The notes: generated by a model from the letters alone, not told the origin. Counted from the stretch's first letter, positions 27,667 to 37,869 are shown. The stretch: DNA of 64,000 nucleotides from Clostridium sp. (GCA_023664385.1 JAMPFU010000005.1:48268-112267); one strand, 5' to 3'. Numbers and translations are program-made.

Positions 27667-27864
27667 ATGAGCAAAACGTATTATTTCTAAAACCAAGTTG
27701 TGCAATATAGACAATATCATAAGCAAGGTGCTTTGGAGCCATCGGTGCTTAGTGAGGTATTTTCGAGCTTAGCACCGTTATGAGCGACAAGTAGCGAAAG
27801 CGTACCTTGCGGTGATTTGTCTGTATTGTCCAACGGGCGTTTGCGAAAACAGAGTTTTGCTCAT
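27667..27864. repeat. Nested inverted-repeat element between moxR and the VWA gene
   Basis: Four pairs of arms nest inside one another: an 11-bp outer stem ATGAGCAAAAC/GTTTTGCTCAT (27667-27677, 27854-27864), GACAATA/TATTGTC (27710-27716, 27824-27830), GCAAGGTGC/GTACCTTGC (27723-27731, 27802-27810) and CGGTGCT/AGCACCG (27743-27749, 27771-27777). A GCGAAAGC hairpin lies at about 27794-27801. No gene is present. It could be a structured RNA in the leader of the VWA gene or a small mobile palindromic element. Confidence 0.55.
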
Positions 27865-27870
27865 AAAAAA

Positions 27871-28686
27871 TTAAAACCGTTTCTTTTTTACCGTTTCTAT
27901 GTCCTCGTCCTTCTTAATCAGCACCCCAAGGTAAGGGAGCTTTTCACGCAAGGTTTCCGGGTCCATTCCACCAACCATAAGGGCATTCAGCCAGTCAATC
28001 AGCTCAGAGGTGCTCGGCTTTTTCCGTACCTCCTTGATGCTTCTAATCCAGTAGAACGTGTCCATGGCATGCTTTAAAAGGTTCTCGTCCATATGCTCAA
28101 AATGCACATTTACGATTTCCTCCATCTCCTCCTTTTCAGGGAAGCTGATATAGTGGAAAATGCATCGCCGTAGGAATGCGTCAGGCAGCTCCTTCTCGGC
28201 ATTTGAGGTAATAATTACAATCGGTCTTGTCTTTGCCTTTATTGTCTCCTTTGTCTCATGGATGTAAAACTCCATTTTATCAAGCTCCCACAAAAGATCA
28301 TTTGGAAATTCAATATCCGCCTTGTCTATCTCGTCAATCAGAAGAATAACCTGCTCCTCGGACTTAAACGCCTCGCCAAGCTTTCCAAGCTTGATATATC
28401 TTGCTATGTCGTCAACGCCCTCCTCGCCGAACTGGCTGTCATAAAGACGCTGTATTGTGTCGTAGACGTAAAGTCCGTCCTGTGCCTTTGTCGTTGATTT
28501 GATGTTCCAAATAAAAAGCTTCATGCCAAATGCCTGGCTGATTGCCTCTGCAAGCATTGTTTTTCCTGTTCCCGGCTCTCCCTTAATCAGCAGGGGCTTT
28601 TCAAGTGTCCTTGCCACATCAACGGCAGCCATAAGCTCCGGCGATGCCACATACTGCTTTGAACCTGTAAATTTCATGTCTGACAT
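27871..28686 (-). CDS. MoxR-family AAA ATPase
   Basis: A 271-residue AAA+ ATPase. Walker A is GEPGTGKTM (about 37-45), Walker B VILLIDEIDKAD, sensor 1 VIITSNAEKELPDAFLRRC with the arginine finger pair. It is a chaperone-like ATPase that pairs with VWA proteins. The ATG has GGAG upstream and the gene lies 28 nt after proA, so it may be read from the proline operon. Confidence 0.92.
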   Translation of the reverse strand: MSDMKFTGSKQYVASPELMAAVDVARTLEKPLLIKGEPGTGKTMLAEAISQAFGMKLFIWNIKSTTKAQDGLYVYDTIQRLYDSQFGEEGVDDIARYIKLGKLGEAFKSEEQVILLIDEIDKADIEFPNDLLWELDKMEFYIHETKETIKAKTRPIVIITSNAEKELPDAFLRRCIFHYISFPEKEEMEEIVNVHFEHMDENLLKHAMDTFYWIRSIKEVRKKPSTSELIDWLNALMVGGMDPETLREKLPYLGVLIKKDEDIETVKKKRF

Positions 28687-28714
28687 ACGTTATTCTCCTT
28701 GTTTTTTATTTTTA

Positions 28715-29956
28715 TCACTCTCTGATTTGTCCATTGCCATATATAATGTATTTTGTTGACGTAAGCGCAAGCAAGCCCATTGGTCCCCTTGCATGAAGCT
28801 TCTGGGTGGAAATGCCTATCTCTGCGCCAAAGCCAAACATAAAGCCGTCCGTAAATCTTGTGGACGCATTTACATAGACGCACGCAGAATCAATTTCTGC
28901 CAAAAACCGCTGTGCGCTTTCGTAGCTCTCGGTTATAATTGCCTCCGAATGTCCTGTGCTGTAGTTATTGATATGGTCGATTGCCTCGTCAAGGCTGTCT
29001 ACAACCTTTGCCGATATAATCTTTGCAAGATATTCTGTTCCGAAGTCCTCCTCAGTTGCAGGAATAATGTAGTCTGAAAGTGAAGCGGCACGTGCGTCCC
29101 CTCTTATCTCGCACGCATTTTCCTTTAACAGGTCGGCAATCAGAGGAATTGCCATATCTGCAATATCCTTGTGAATCACAAGGGATTCACAGGCGTTGCA
29201 CACGCCAAGTCTCTGAAGCTTTGCATTTTTTATAATTGGCAGCGCCTTTTCCATGTCCGCGCTTTTATCTATGTAAATGTGGCAGTTGCCTGTTCCTGTT
29301 TCTATAACCGGAACGGTTGCATTTTCAACAATTGTTCTGATAAGCCCAGCTCCCCCTCTTGGTATTAGCAAATCAACATACTCATTCAGCCTCATAAACT
29401 GCTTTGCAAGCTCCCTGTCGGTATTTTCAATGAGGGAAACTGCGTCCTCGGTCACGCCGCATGCCGCAAGGGTCTCTCTGATAACCCGTACAAGTGCAAT
29501 ATTGGAATGAATACAGTCGCTTCCCCCTCTTAAAATAACTGCATTTCCAGTCTTAAAGCAAAGCGCAAAGCCGTCTACCGTAACATTTGGTCGTGACTCA
29601 TAGATAAAGCCGATTACGCCTATGGGAACTCTTTTTTGACCGATAACAAGCCCATTTGGACGCTCCTTCATGGACAGCACCTCCCCGATTGGGTCATCAA
29701 GCGCTGCCACCTGTCTTACGCCCTCTGCCATATCCGCTAACCTTTCCCTTGTGAGCAGCAGACGGTCAAGAAGCGCCTCAGACATGCCGTTCTTTTTTGC
29801 TGCTTCCATGTCAATGGAGTTGGCAGCTATGATTTCATCTGCTTTTTTAATCAGTGCATCTGCCACGGCAAGCAGTGCATCGTTCTTTTCAGTCTGTCCA
29901 AGCTTTGCAAGGATTCTTGAAGCAGCCTTCGCTTTTTTACCAAGCTCATTTAACAT
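28715..29956 (-). CDS. proA: Gamma-glutamyl phosphate reductase (ProA)
   Basis: A 413-residue enzyme that reduces gamma-glutamyl phosphate to glutamate semialdehyde with NADPH, the second step of proline synthesis. It has the aldehyde dehydrogenase fold, with [29 protein letters not shown] and the active Cys region [13 protein letters not shown]. Length is normal. It is the last proline gene after proB. Confidence 0.96.
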   Translation of the reverse strand: MLNELGKKAKAASRILAKLGQTEKNDALLAVADALIKKADEIIAANSIDMEAAKKNGMSEALLDRLLLTRERLADMAEGVRQVAALDDPIGEVLSMKERPNGLVIGQKRVPIGVIGFIYESRPNVTVDGFALCFKTGNAVILRGGSDCIHSNIALVRVIRETLAACGVTEDAVSLIENTDRELAKQFMRLNEYVDLLIPRGGAGLIRTIVENATVPVIETGTGNCHIYIDKSADMEKALPIIKNAKLQRLGVCNACESLVIHKDIADMAIPLIADLLKENACEIRGDARAASLSDYIIPATEEDFGTEYLAKIISAKVVDSLDEAIDHINNYSTGHSEAIITESYESAQRFLAEIDSACVYVNASTRFTDGFMFGFGAEIGISTQKLHARGPMGLLALTSTKYIIYGNGQIRE

Positions 29957-30031
29957 TTATGTGTCCTCTTTTCCTAGTATTGTTTACATAAATTTTTTAT
30001 TGGTTACCAATCTAAGCATAAAATTGAAGCT

Positions 30032-30610
30032 CTATTCATTGCTTATAATAATATCCGGTTTTATATCATGTGCCTCCACGGGAAGCTCCTCCACAAGCTG
30101 TTCCATAAAGCACACGGCAGCCTTCCTGCACATGGGATATTTCTCAAGATATGTGTCATAATAGCCTCCGCCATAGCCAAGCCTTCCACCGTCCCTTGAA
30201 AATGCCACACCGGGCATGACAACAAGGGTTTTTTCATTTGGCGTAAGCTTCTTTTTACCTGTGGGCTCAGGTATGTTAAATGCCCCTACTGCAATGCTGT
30301 CTTTTCCCTCATACAAATAAAAATCCATGGTTTTATCAATAATTTTAGGTAAATACATTTTGCGTGTTTGCCCTGCGTAAGCGTCCATGCTTTTATTTTG
30401 TAAACTATAATCTGCCGATAAAAGCTCTGTCACGTCCACCTCATGATTGATTGGCATGTAAAGGCAGATGCTTTCGGCTGTCTGATACAAGTGGCAGCCT
30501 TTCAGCCTTTCACATATGATATGTGATGCTTCCCTGACGTATCTATCATCCAAGGAGCGCCTTATGGCAAGCATTTTTTTTCGTATTTCTTTTTTATCTA
30601 GGTTTTTCAT
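30032..30610 (-). CDS. 5-formyltetrahydrofolate cyclo-ligase
   Basis: A 192-residue enzyme that converts 5-formyltetrahydrofolate to 5,10-methenyltetrahydrofolate with ATP. The C-terminal VVMPGVAFSRDGGRLGYGGGYYDTYL is the family signature, and the basic N terminus KKEIRKKMLAIRRSL fits. The ATG overlaps the stop of the upstream small gene (TGATG), so translation is likely coupled. Confidence 0.94.
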   Translation of the reverse strand: MKNLDKKEIRKKMLAIRRSLDDRYVREASHIICERLKGCHLYQTAESICLYMPINHEVDVTELLSADYSLQNKSMDAYAGQTRKMYLPKIIDKTMDFYLYEGKDSIAVGAFNIPEPTGKKKLTPNEKTLVVMPGVAFSRDGGRLGYGGGYYDTYLEKYPMCRKAAVCFMEQLVEELPVEAHDIKPDIIISNE

Positions 30611-30831
30611 CAAGCCTTTTTCCTTTTGGGAATGTCCTTCGCATGGGTAATGGAGCCGTCCTTTTCCTTAATATCCACCGTATCAAGGGTTCCTCTCAGG
30701 TTTCTTTTAAAATCCTCTATATACTCACGCCTTAACGCCTGTTGCTCCTCCTGTTCTTCAGGAGTAAGCCCCTCTGCGCTTTTGCTCTTTTTATATAATG
30801 CATTAATTCTTTGTATTTTTTCCTCGTTCAT
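30610..30831 (-). CDS. DUF896 family protein (YnzC-like)
   Basis: A 73-residue basic protein. The start MNEEKIQRINALYKKSK, followed by GLTPEEQEEQQALRREYI, is typical of the DUF896/UPF0291 family, a small helical hairpin of unclear role. It lies between proB and the folate enzyme in one operon. Confidence 0.93.
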   Translation of the reverse strand: MNEEKIQRINALYKKSKSAEGLTPEEQEEQQALRREYIEDFKRNLRGTLDTVDIKEKDGSITHAKDIPKRKKA

Positions 30832-30847
30832 GCTTCCCCTCTACATA

Positions 30848-31699
30848 TTACATAAGATATTTCTTGCCTACGATAAAATCAACCGTATCAAAATCCTCGC
30901 TGTCATGGGCTAAAAACAGCGTTCCTACGTCCTCTCCGTCTATCAGTGCATTGATAAGGCTGGGACTTCCTGCATCTATGATTGCCATATCAGCACCTGA
31001 ATCCGTTGCAATTCTTGCAGCGGCTATCTTTGTTGCCATTCCGCCCGTTCCGTACATGGTGTTTGACCCCTTTGCCATAGCCTTAAATTCATCTGTAATC
31101 TGTTCAACAACAGATAATTTTTTCGCATCAGGATTTTTGTGTGGGTCGTCTGTGTAAAAGCCGTCTATGTCCGTGAGCAAAATGAGCAAATCTGCATTGA
31201 TAAGATGTGCAACAATGGCGGAAAGCGTATCATTATCGCCAAATTCAATTTCTTCTGTTGCAACTGTGTCATTTTCATTTACAACAGGAATCACGTCCTG
31301 TTGCAACAGCTCATTCATTGTATTGACAGCATTTCGACGGCGCTCATCATTCGTGATGCAGTCGAAGGTAATCAGCACCTGTGCCGCCATATGGTTGTAT
31401 TCCATAAAAAGCTTCTGATACATCATCATAAGCTGTCCCTGACCCACAGCGGCGCACGCCTGCTTTAACGATACGGTCTTTGGCTTATTTTTCAGCCCCA
31501 GAGCCTGCGTGCCTACGCCGATTGCTCCTGATGATACAAGAACAACATCCTTATCCTGATTTTTCAGGTCGCATATAATTCTTACAAGCTGCTCAAGCTT
31601 CCTGAAATCCACGCCGCCTGTTTCCTCATGTATCAGTGAGGATGAGCCTATCTTAATCACTATTTTTTTCTTATCCTTCAGTTGTTTTCTGTAATCCAT
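30848..31699 (-). CDS. proB: Glutamate 5-kinase (ProB), without PUA domain
   Basis: A 283-residue amino acid kinase that makes gamma-glutamyl phosphate. It has VIKIGSSSL, VLVSSGAIGVG, NENDTVATEEIEFGDNDTLSA and TDIDGFYTDDP, all typical. It ends after the kinase domain and lacks the C-terminal PUA domain of the long forms, as in several Firmicutes. The ATG at 31699 follows GAGG. It is the first gene of the proB-DUF896-folate-proA set. Confidence 0.94.
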   Translation of the reverse strand: MDYRKQLKDKKKIVIKIGSSSLIHEETGGVDFRKLEQLVRIICDLKNQDKDVVLVSSGAIGVGTQALGLKNKPKTVSLKQACAAVGQGQLMMMYQKLFMEYNHMAAQVLITFDCITNDERRRNAVNTMNELLQQDVIPVVNENDTVATEEIEFGDNDTLSAIVAHLINADLLILLTDIDGFYTDDPHKNPDAKKLSVVEQITDEFKAMAKGSNTMYGTGGMATKIAAARIATDSGADMAIIDAGSPSLINALIDGEDVGTLFLAHDSEDFDTVDFIVGKKYLM

Positions 31700-31783
31700 T
31701 TTCGTTTCCTCTATCATTTGAATTGAAGTTCATTTTGAATTTGTTTTATAAACAGCTTAACACACTTAAACATTATAATAGCT

Positions 31784-33445
31784 TTATAATTTAGCAAGTC
31801 GGTTCAGATACCCTGCTGCAGCCTCCGCCACCTTTATGCCGTCAACTGCCGCCGAGGTTATCCCTCCTGCATAGCCTGCGCCCTCGCCGCATGGAAATAT
31901 GCCGCGGACATTTACGCTCATAAAATCCTCTCCACGGACAAGCCTTACTGGGGACGAGGTTCTTGTTTCTATGCCGGATAAAACAGCTTCCTTGTCATTA
32001 AAGCCCGCAAGCCGTTCACCGTAGTAATCTATCCCTTCAATTATAGCATTATTTACAAATGCTGGCAAACAGTTATTCAGGTTTCCAAATGCATAGCTGC
32101 CCTTTATGTTCGGCTTGATTTTGCCAAATGCTGACGACGGCTTTCCCGCCTTGTAATCGCCAAAAAGCTGCACGGGAATACTGCCCTTTCCTTCCCTGTA
32201 GGCAAGCGCCTCGTATTTTCGCTGAAATTCAACGCCTGCAAGCACGCCATAGTCAGAAAATCCCTCTTTATCAAAATCCTCGGGCATTACATTTACAACA
32301 ATTGCACTGTTTGAGTTTAGCCCGCTGCGGCTGTGATTGCTCATGCCGTTTACAACGCTCTGCTCCTCTTTCGAGGACGCATTTACGACAAAGCCGCCCG
32401 GACACATACAGAAGCTGTACACACTCCTGCCTTCGCTGCTCCTGTAGGTCAGCTTGTAATCAGCGGCAGGCAGCCTTTTTGCCACATCACTGTCACCATA
32501 CTGTGCCTGGTTGATGGTGCTCCTTAAATGTTCAATTCTAAGCCCCACGGCAAATGCCTTAGGCTCCATGGAAAGCTTTGCGGCGTTAAGGGCATGAAAG
32601 GTATCTCTTGCGCTGTGTCCAATGGCAAGCACAAGGGCATCGGTATCAAAATAAATGTATTCCTGTTCTGCACTCTCATTTAGGCATTTAGCTTTTACCC
32701 TTATATGACCGTTTCCTTCCTCATATCCCTCAAATCTTGTCTCAAACAGCACCCGTCCGCCCTTGCTTATCATGTCAGTTCTCATGGCTTCCATAATGCC
32801 TTTTAGATAATCCGTTCCAATGTGGGGCTTGCTTGCATATCCTATATCACAGGGTGCGCCGTATCTGATAAAATCCTTGACTACCGCCTGTATTCTTCCT
32901 TCCTTGTCCTTGATACCCGTATTCAGCTTTCCATCGGAAAATGTGCCTGCTCCGCCTTCGCCAAAGGACACATTCGATTCAGGATTTACTGCTTCTCCCT
33001 GCCAAAATCCCGTGACATCCTTCTCCCGCTGGCTTACACATTTTCCACGCTCAAGAATAATCGGCTGATAGCCTGCCCTTGCAAGATAAAGTCCACAAAA
33101 ATATCCTGCCGGACCTGCACCTACTATGATTGGGGAGCGCATCTCCTTCCCTGCTTTTTCAACCGGAAAATGATACTCCTGCTTTTTAGTTGACATAATA
33201 TTATTATTGTTTCTATTTTTATTTAAAATCTGATGTTCATGCTTACTTGAAATTTCAACACTGTAGCTGTATGCGAGATTTTCTTTTTTTCGGGCATCTA
33301 TTGATTTTTTTACAATGCCCTCAAACGTATACTCCCTTGTGCCAAGCATCCGTTCCAGCTTTTCCATAAGCAGCCTTTGCTCTACTTGTTTATCCAAATC
33401 ATCGAGTGCCGTCACCGGAATTTTTATCTGATTTATCCGAAGCAT
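31784..33445 (-). CDS. FAD-dependent dehydrogenase (COG2509-like)
   Basis: A 553-residue flavoprotein. An N-terminal basic region of about 95 residues precedes the dinucleotide-binding motif VGAGPAGYFCGLYLARAG, then GEGGAGTFSDGKLNT, typical of this uncharacterised dehydrogenase group, and the C-terminal FPCGEGAGYAGGITSAA. The substrate is unknown. It lies 15 nt after another FAD enzyme on the same strand. Confidence 0.88.
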   Translation of the reverse strand: MLRINQIKIPVTALDDLDKQVEQRLLMEKLERMLGTREYTFEGIVKKSIDARKKENLAYSYSVEISSKHEHQILNKNRNNNNIMSTKKQEYHFPVEKAGKEMRSPIIVGAGPAGYFCGLYLARAGYQPIILERGKCVSQREKDVTGFWQGEAVNPESNVSFGEGGAGTFSDGKLNTGIKDKEGRIQAVVKDFIRYGAPCDIGYASKPHIGTDYLKGIMEAMRTDMISKGGRVLFETRFEGYEEGNGHIRVKAKCLNESAEQEYIYFDTDALVLAIGHSARDTFHALNAAKLSMEPKAFAVGLRIEHLRSTINQAQYGDSDVAKRLPAADYKLTYRSSEGRSVYSFCMCPGGFVVNASSKEEQSVVNGMSNHSRSGLNSNSAIVVNVMPEDFDKEGFSDYGVLAGVEFQRKYEALAYREGKGSIPVQLFGDYKAGKPSSAFGKIKPNIKGSYAFGNLNNCLPAFVNNAIIEGIDYYGERLAGFNDKEAVLSGIETRTSSPVRLVRGEDFMSVNVRGIFPCGEGAGYAGGITSAAVDGIKVAEAAAGYLNRLAKL

Positions 33446-33460
33446 AGTGTTCTCCCTGTT

Positions 33461-34687
33461 TTACAAATTGAATGCAGCGCTTTCTCCTGCCCGTTTCCCT
33501 GACAAGATTGCAAAGGTAAGGTTGTAGCCGCCGCATATGCCGTCTATGTCAAGTGCTTCTCCTGCCGCATATACATGTTCCATGTCTTTTATTCTCATTG
33601 TGTTTTTCTCAATGGCAGAAAGCGCTATCCCGCCTGCCGTTACCTGTGCCTGCTCGTAGCCCTTCAGCCCCTTTAGCTCCACAGTAAAGCCTTTTAGTTC
33701 ACATAGTACGGCTTTTATCTGTGCGTCAGACAGCTCCTTTACGGCTGTCCTTGTATCTATGCCTATTCTTTTTAACAGAAAGCCTCCAAGCTTGTCATTG
33801 ATGAATCCGTTTAATGCACCTAGTATTGTGCGGGTTTCCTCTTTTCTTATGTAGCCTTCTAAATCGTCCTTATCGTAGTGTTCAAGAAAATCAAGCGAAA
33901 CCGTAACCCTTTTTCCCTCTGACAAAGCAGCACCCCCGATGGATGACAGGTTAAACATCATAATTCCCGACAATCCGTAATCCGTAATTTGAAGCTCGCC
34001 TGTCTCAAGGGCTTTCATCTCATCATCAACAAATAGCCGTGCGGATGCATTTGCCCTTACGCCTGCGATGTCCTTGAAGTCCTCCTCCACAACAAAAGGA
34101 CAAAGTGCAGGCCTTAATTTGGACAGCTTTATCCCAAGCCCCTTTATCATATTGTAGCCGCTGTCGCTTCCTCCAAGAGAAGCATAGCTTTTGCCTCCTG
34201 TGGCAATAATCAGCCGTTTTGCCGTAATAATATCGTCAGCAAGCTTGATTGTAAGATTGGAAGTTTCATCTGATTTTGCCACAGACTGTATATCTGCCTT
34301 TAGCATGATGGTTACGCCATATTTTTTAAGCTCGTCCGTCATTGCCCAAACAACCGCCGATGCCTGATTTGATACGGGATAAATATATCCGTTTTTTTCG
34401 TAGGTCAGAATACCCATAGAATTCATAAATTCTATAATTTCACGTGACGGCATACGCCCAAGAATGTCGCGTAAAAAATCCTCATAATGTGCATCACCTG
34501 AAAAAAACGCCTTTTCTAAATTCATATATGTATTTGACAGGTTGCATCTGCCGTTTCCCGTAGCATAAAGCTTCCTGCCAAGCTTATTATTTTTTTCCAA
34601 TATGATTACATTTGCGCCTGCACGTGCAGCAGCGATTGCAGCCGACATGCCAGCCGCTCCGCCGCCAATCACACATATGTCATACAT
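33461..34687 (-). CDS. FAD-binding oxidoreductase, HI0933/YhiN family
   Basis: A 408-residue flavoprotein. The N-terminal GGGAAGMSAAIAAARAGA, then LGRKLYATGNGRCNLSN and the C-terminal GEALDIDGICGGYNLTFA are family signatures. Relatives include BaiN of bile-acid-dehydroxylating clostridia, but the reaction here cannot be told. The ATG at 34687 has GGAGG upstream; in-frame starts further up run into the preceding gene. Confidence 0.9.
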   Translation of the reverse strand: MYDICVIGGGAAGMSAAIAAARAGANVIILEKNNKLGRKLYATGNGRCNLSNTYMNLEKAFFSGDAHYEDFLRDILGRMPSREIIEFMNSMGILTYEKNGYIYPVSNQASAVVWAMTDELKKYGVTIMLKADIQSVAKSDETSNLTIKLADDIITAKRLIIATGGKSYASLGGSDSGYNMIKGLGIKLSKLRPALCPFVVEEDFKDIAGVRANASARLFVDDEMKALETGELQITDYGLSGIMMFNLSSIGGAALSEGKRVTVSLDFLEHYDKDDLEGYIRKEETRTILGALNGFINDKLGGFLLKRIGIDTRTAVKELSDAQIKAVLCELKGFTVELKGLKGYEQAQVTAGGIALSAIEKNTMRIKDMEHVYAAGEALDIDGICGGYNLTFAILSGKRAGESAAFNL

Positions 34688-34718
34688 AAAATCCGCCTCC
34701 GTTTGGAACAGCAATACG

Positions 34719-35180
34719 TCAGCTTGAAAGGGATTCAAGAAATGTAAACATTTCATCCGTATTGTCAAATTCAATGCTGCGTAAAAGCATTTTATAAGCT
34801 TCATTATCGTTGGCTTTTATAACACTTCCGTCAATGTCCGTATACTCGTACACCATTGATTTATCATTTTTGTATACGATAACGTAATTGTTTTTTAGAC
34901 CGACAATATACTTGTCCGATGCCGCATGACTTACCAATACATCCTGTTCGTCAGACTTATCTTGGTTTGTCGCAGCATGGTTAAGCAGCTCTGCCTGTTC
35001 TCCTTCAGCCTCATGTTCATTACCGGCTTCCACATCCCCGCCGGCTTCAGAACTGTCCTCCGAAGTCGTACCATGTATGGATTTTCCCTCCATATCCTGT
35101 TTTGCAAAATCAAAGGAAACGTTATATGCCGCAACAAACAATACTACATAAAAAATCAGATATAAAAATAATTTCTTCAT
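34719..35180 (-). CDS. Membrane-anchored protein, BofC-like C-terminal domain
   Basis: A 153-residue protein with one N-terminal membrane segment (about 5-20), an acidic low-complexity linker (about 30-75) and a C-terminal domain with YIVGLKNNYVIVYKND, weakly like the BofC C-terminal fold. It may act outside the membrane. The ATG at 35180 has GGAG 8 nt upstream. Confidence 0.65.
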   Translation of the reverse strand: MKKLFLYLIFYVVLFVAAYNVSFDFAKQDMEGKSIHGTTSEDSSEAGGDVEAGNEHEAEGEQAELLNHAATNQDKSDEQDVLVSHAASDKYIVGLKNNYVIVYKNDKSMVYEYTDIDGSVIKANDNEAYKMLLRSIEFDNTDEMFTFLESLSS

Positions 35181-35223
35181 GGCGTTCACTCCTTGAAGAA
35201 ATTATTTCCACTATCGTATTAAA

Positions 35224-36297
35224 TTATTCAAACTTTATTGTATCAGCCTTTCCTGACGGCAGCATTTCAATAAATGAGTTGCCCGGATTCATTTTAAGCT
35301 CGTTTCCATCCTCGGTGTAAAGCTTTATTGTAGGTCCGACACGATTCCATGTTATGCTTTGATATTCGCCGTTGCTTACATAATATCCGGAATTGTTTGT
35401 GGCAAGATCCGCATCCAAAAGACCGCCCTCCAGCTCCGTATAATTTACAAATAAAATCAAAACATTTTTATAGTGGAGCTGCTCTCCCGTAGTATCGTCA
35501 ATCTGCTTGTCGCCGTACTGCGATCTGTAATAAAGCTTTTCCTCCGCATTGTAATCAAACCAAGGATTTTGATAGCTGCTGAAGGACATGCTTACCTTGT
35601 TCGCCGTCGTACCGTTATTGATGTCCGTATCATTGTAATGGAAGGAGAACATTTTTTCATAATTATAATTATGCTCAGGTGCATATTCCATATAGTCAAT
35701 GCCTGCCTGAATCATATCGCTGTTGGTATATACGTTATGTGGGGCATATCTGCTGTCATCTCTGTAATACATAATGCCGTCAAGATATAATCCGTTTAAG
35801 TTCTCGTAACCCGAATTATTAAGCTCTGCCTCTGCGTGTATGGACCAGCCATAATGTGCATAAAAGGCATCAAGCATATAAGCAAGCCATACATAGTAAT
35901 GTCTTGCGCTTCTTACAGGTCCAAGCTTTTCTATTCCCGAATAATCCTGAAATACACACAGATATCTTGTAATTCCTCCCTCAACAGGAAATTCAAAGGT
36001 AAGGTCAGCCTTTTGAATACCTGACTGCGGCATAGCGTCGCTGATATTGTTTATCATAATGGAAAGCGGACGTACATTTTCGTATTTTTCATCAATCCAC
36101 TCACCTGTGAGGTCACTTAAAATATATCCTTCCCTTGAATATATCTGTATATTTTCTGCGTCCTCCATCGTTGTAACCGGACTTATGCTTATCGTTGACG
36201 CCTCGGACGTCTCATCCTTATCCTTACCGCATCCCGTAGCTATCGTACTAAGAAGCATGGTTCCGATTAATATAGCTGCAATTTTATTCTTCTTCAT
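35224..36297 (-). CDS. DUF3048-family lipoprotein (YerB-like)
   Basis: A 357-residue secreted lipoprotein: KK, a hydrophobic stretch and a lipobox ending TIATGC. The mature part has RPLSIMINNISDAMPQSGIQ and GPVRSARHYYVWLA, typical of DUF3048. The function is unknown; relatives are extracytoplasmic. The ATG at 36297 overlaps the end of ybeY by 14 nt. Confidence 0.9.
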   Translation of the reverse strand: MKKNKIAAILIGTMLLSTIATGCGKDKDETSEASTISISPVTTMEDAENIQIYSREGYILSDLTGEWIDEKYENVRPLSIMINNISDAMPQSGIQKADLTFEFPVEGGITRYLCVFQDYSGIEKLGPVRSARHYYVWLAYMLDAFYAHYGWSIHAEAELNNSGYENLNGLYLDGIMYYRDDSRYAPHNVYTNSDMIQAGIDYMEYAPEHNYNYEKMFSFHYNDTDINNGTTANKVSMSFSSYQNPWFDYNAEEKLYYRSQYGDKQIDDTTGEQLHYKNVLILFVNYTELEGGLLDADLATNNSGYYVSNGEYQSITWNRVGPTIKLYTEDGNELKMNPGNSFIEMLPSGKADTIKFE

Positions 36298-36796
36298 TTT
36301 CCCTTGTATATCCTTTCGCTTCAAGAATTTCTTTCTGTTTTTTTTCCATCTGCTCCCGTTCGGCGTCATCCATGTGGTCGTAGCCTGCAAGATGCAGCAT
36401 ACTGTGCGCCGTCAGAAAAGCAAGCTCTCTTTTTCTCGTGTGTCCGTAAAGGTCTGCCTGACTGCTGACGCGGTCAATATTAAGCACAATATCACCAAGC
36501 ACAAGCTCACCGCTGTCAGGATTAAAAAGCCATATGTCAGCTTCCTTTATAAAGGAAAAATCCCCGGGAGCCTCATACTCAAGCGAAGGAAACGACAAAA
36601 CATCCGTTGGTGCGTCAATCCCACGCTGCTCTTTATTGATATATCTTATTCCCGCATCATCTGTAAATAATACATTAATCTCGCACTCATAGGGGCATTT
36701 TAAATATTCCAATGAAGCGTTTATAATGTCCTCCACGATAAAATGATAATTTGGGGGAATCGCAATATCTCCTTCCGTATCAAAGAAAATACCCAT
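36284..36796 (-). CDS. ybeY: Endoribonuclease YbeY
   Basis: A 170-residue metal-dependent RNase needed for 16S rRNA 3' end maturation and ribosome quality control. The zinc motif HSMLHLAGYDH (H-x3-H-x5-H pattern) and the N-terminal YINKEQRGIDAPTDVLSFP are conserved. It follows phoH, a very common pairing. Confidence 0.96.
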   Translation of the reverse strand: MGIFFDTEGDIAIPPNYHFIVEDIINASLEYLKCPYECEINVLFTDDAGIRYINKEQRGIDAPTDVLSFPSLEYEAPGDFSFIKEADIWLFNPDSGELVLGDIVLNIDRVSSQADLYGHTRKRELAFLTAHSMLHLAGYDHMDDAEREQMEKKQKEILEAKGYTRENEEE

Positions 36797-36855
36797 AGCA
36801 TGTCCTTTCCTATATGCGTTTAACTATGCCATTTTATCACAACAATCCTATTTAA

Positions 36856-37869
36856 TCAAGGTTTCGATTTTCCGCGTCCGTCTTTTGGACGGGAAGCTTG
36901 ACGCGAGCGCTCCATAAGCATGTCATATTCCTCATAAGCATTTACGATTTTTTGCACAAGCGGGTGTCTGACAACATCCTCGCTTGTAAATGTGTTGACT
37001 GAAATTTCGTCTATTTTTCTGATAACCTTGAGTGCCACCTCAAGTCCCGACTTTGCATCCTTCGGCAAATCCTTCTGGGACAAATCCCCTGTAATGATTG
37101 CCTTAGAGCCAAAGCCGATTCTTGTAAGAAACATTTTCATCTGTGCAGGCGTTGTATTTTGTGCCTCGTCCAGCACGATGTATGCATTATCCAGCGTTCG
37201 TCCTCTCATATATGCAAGCGGGGCAACCTCAATCAGCCCCTTTTCCATATTTTTTAAAAAGGAGTCTGCACCCATGATCTCGTAAAGCGCATCGTAGAGT
37301 GGACGCAGATACGGGTCAACCTTGCTCTGCATATCGCCGGGCAGAAATCCAAGCTTTTCCCCTGCCTCTATTGCCGGTCTTGTAAGAATAATCCTGTTTA
37401 CCTCATTATTTTTAAATGCTGTTATCGCCTTTGCCATTGCAAGATAGGTTTTCCCCGTTCCGGCAGGACCGACACCGAACACGATCATACTCTTATCAAT
37501 GGCATCACAGTATTTTTTCTGTCCTAATGTCTTTGGCTTTACAGGCTTTCCGTTTATTGTATGGCATATGACGTCCCTGTCAAGCTCGCTGACTGCCTCC
37601 ACATTGCCCGACATGGTAAGTGATATGGCATAATTTATGTTCTGCTCCGTAATGACGTTCCCACTTTTTGCAAGCTTTACCATCTCTCCTATGACCGACG
37701 CTGCCTTTTTAACACAAGCTTCCCCGCCTGAAAGCTTTAAAACGTCCTCCCTTAAGACAATTGTAACCTTGCAGGCACGCTCAATCAGCTTTATGTTCTT
37801 ATCAAACTGTCCAAAAATATTTTGAATGTAATCACTTGGTATTTTTATAGTTTCAGAATACAAACTCAT
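36856..37869 (-). CDS. phoH: PhoH-family ATPase
   Basis: A 337-residue P-loop ATPase with Walker A GPAGTGKTYLA (about 134-144), RPAIEAGEKLGFLPGD and Walker B YIVLDEAQN. It is probably an RNA-associated ATPase, judged by its conserved link with ybeY. Its start overlaps the yqfD stop by 4 nt. Confidence 0.95.
   Translation of the reverse strand: MSLYSETIKIPSDYIQNIFGQFDKNIKLIERACKVTIVLREDVLKLSGGEACVKKAASVIGEMVKLAKSGNVITEQNINYAISLTMSGNVEAVSELDRDVICHTINGKPVKPKTLGQKKYCDAIDKSMIVFGVGPAGTGKTYLAMAKAITAFKNNEVNRIILTRPAIEAGEKLGFLPGDMQSKVDPYLRPLYDALYEIMGADSFLKNMEKGLIEVAPLAYMRGRTLDNAYIVLDEAQNTTPAQMKMFLTRIGFGSKAIITGDLSQKDLPKDAKSGLEVALKVIRKIDEISVNTFTSEDVVRHPLVQKIVNAYEEYDMLMERSRQASRPKDGRGKSKP

Noticed and set aside
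30848..31699. Truncation of proB
   Set aside because: The kinase domain is complete; forms without the PUA domain are normal in several Firmicutes.
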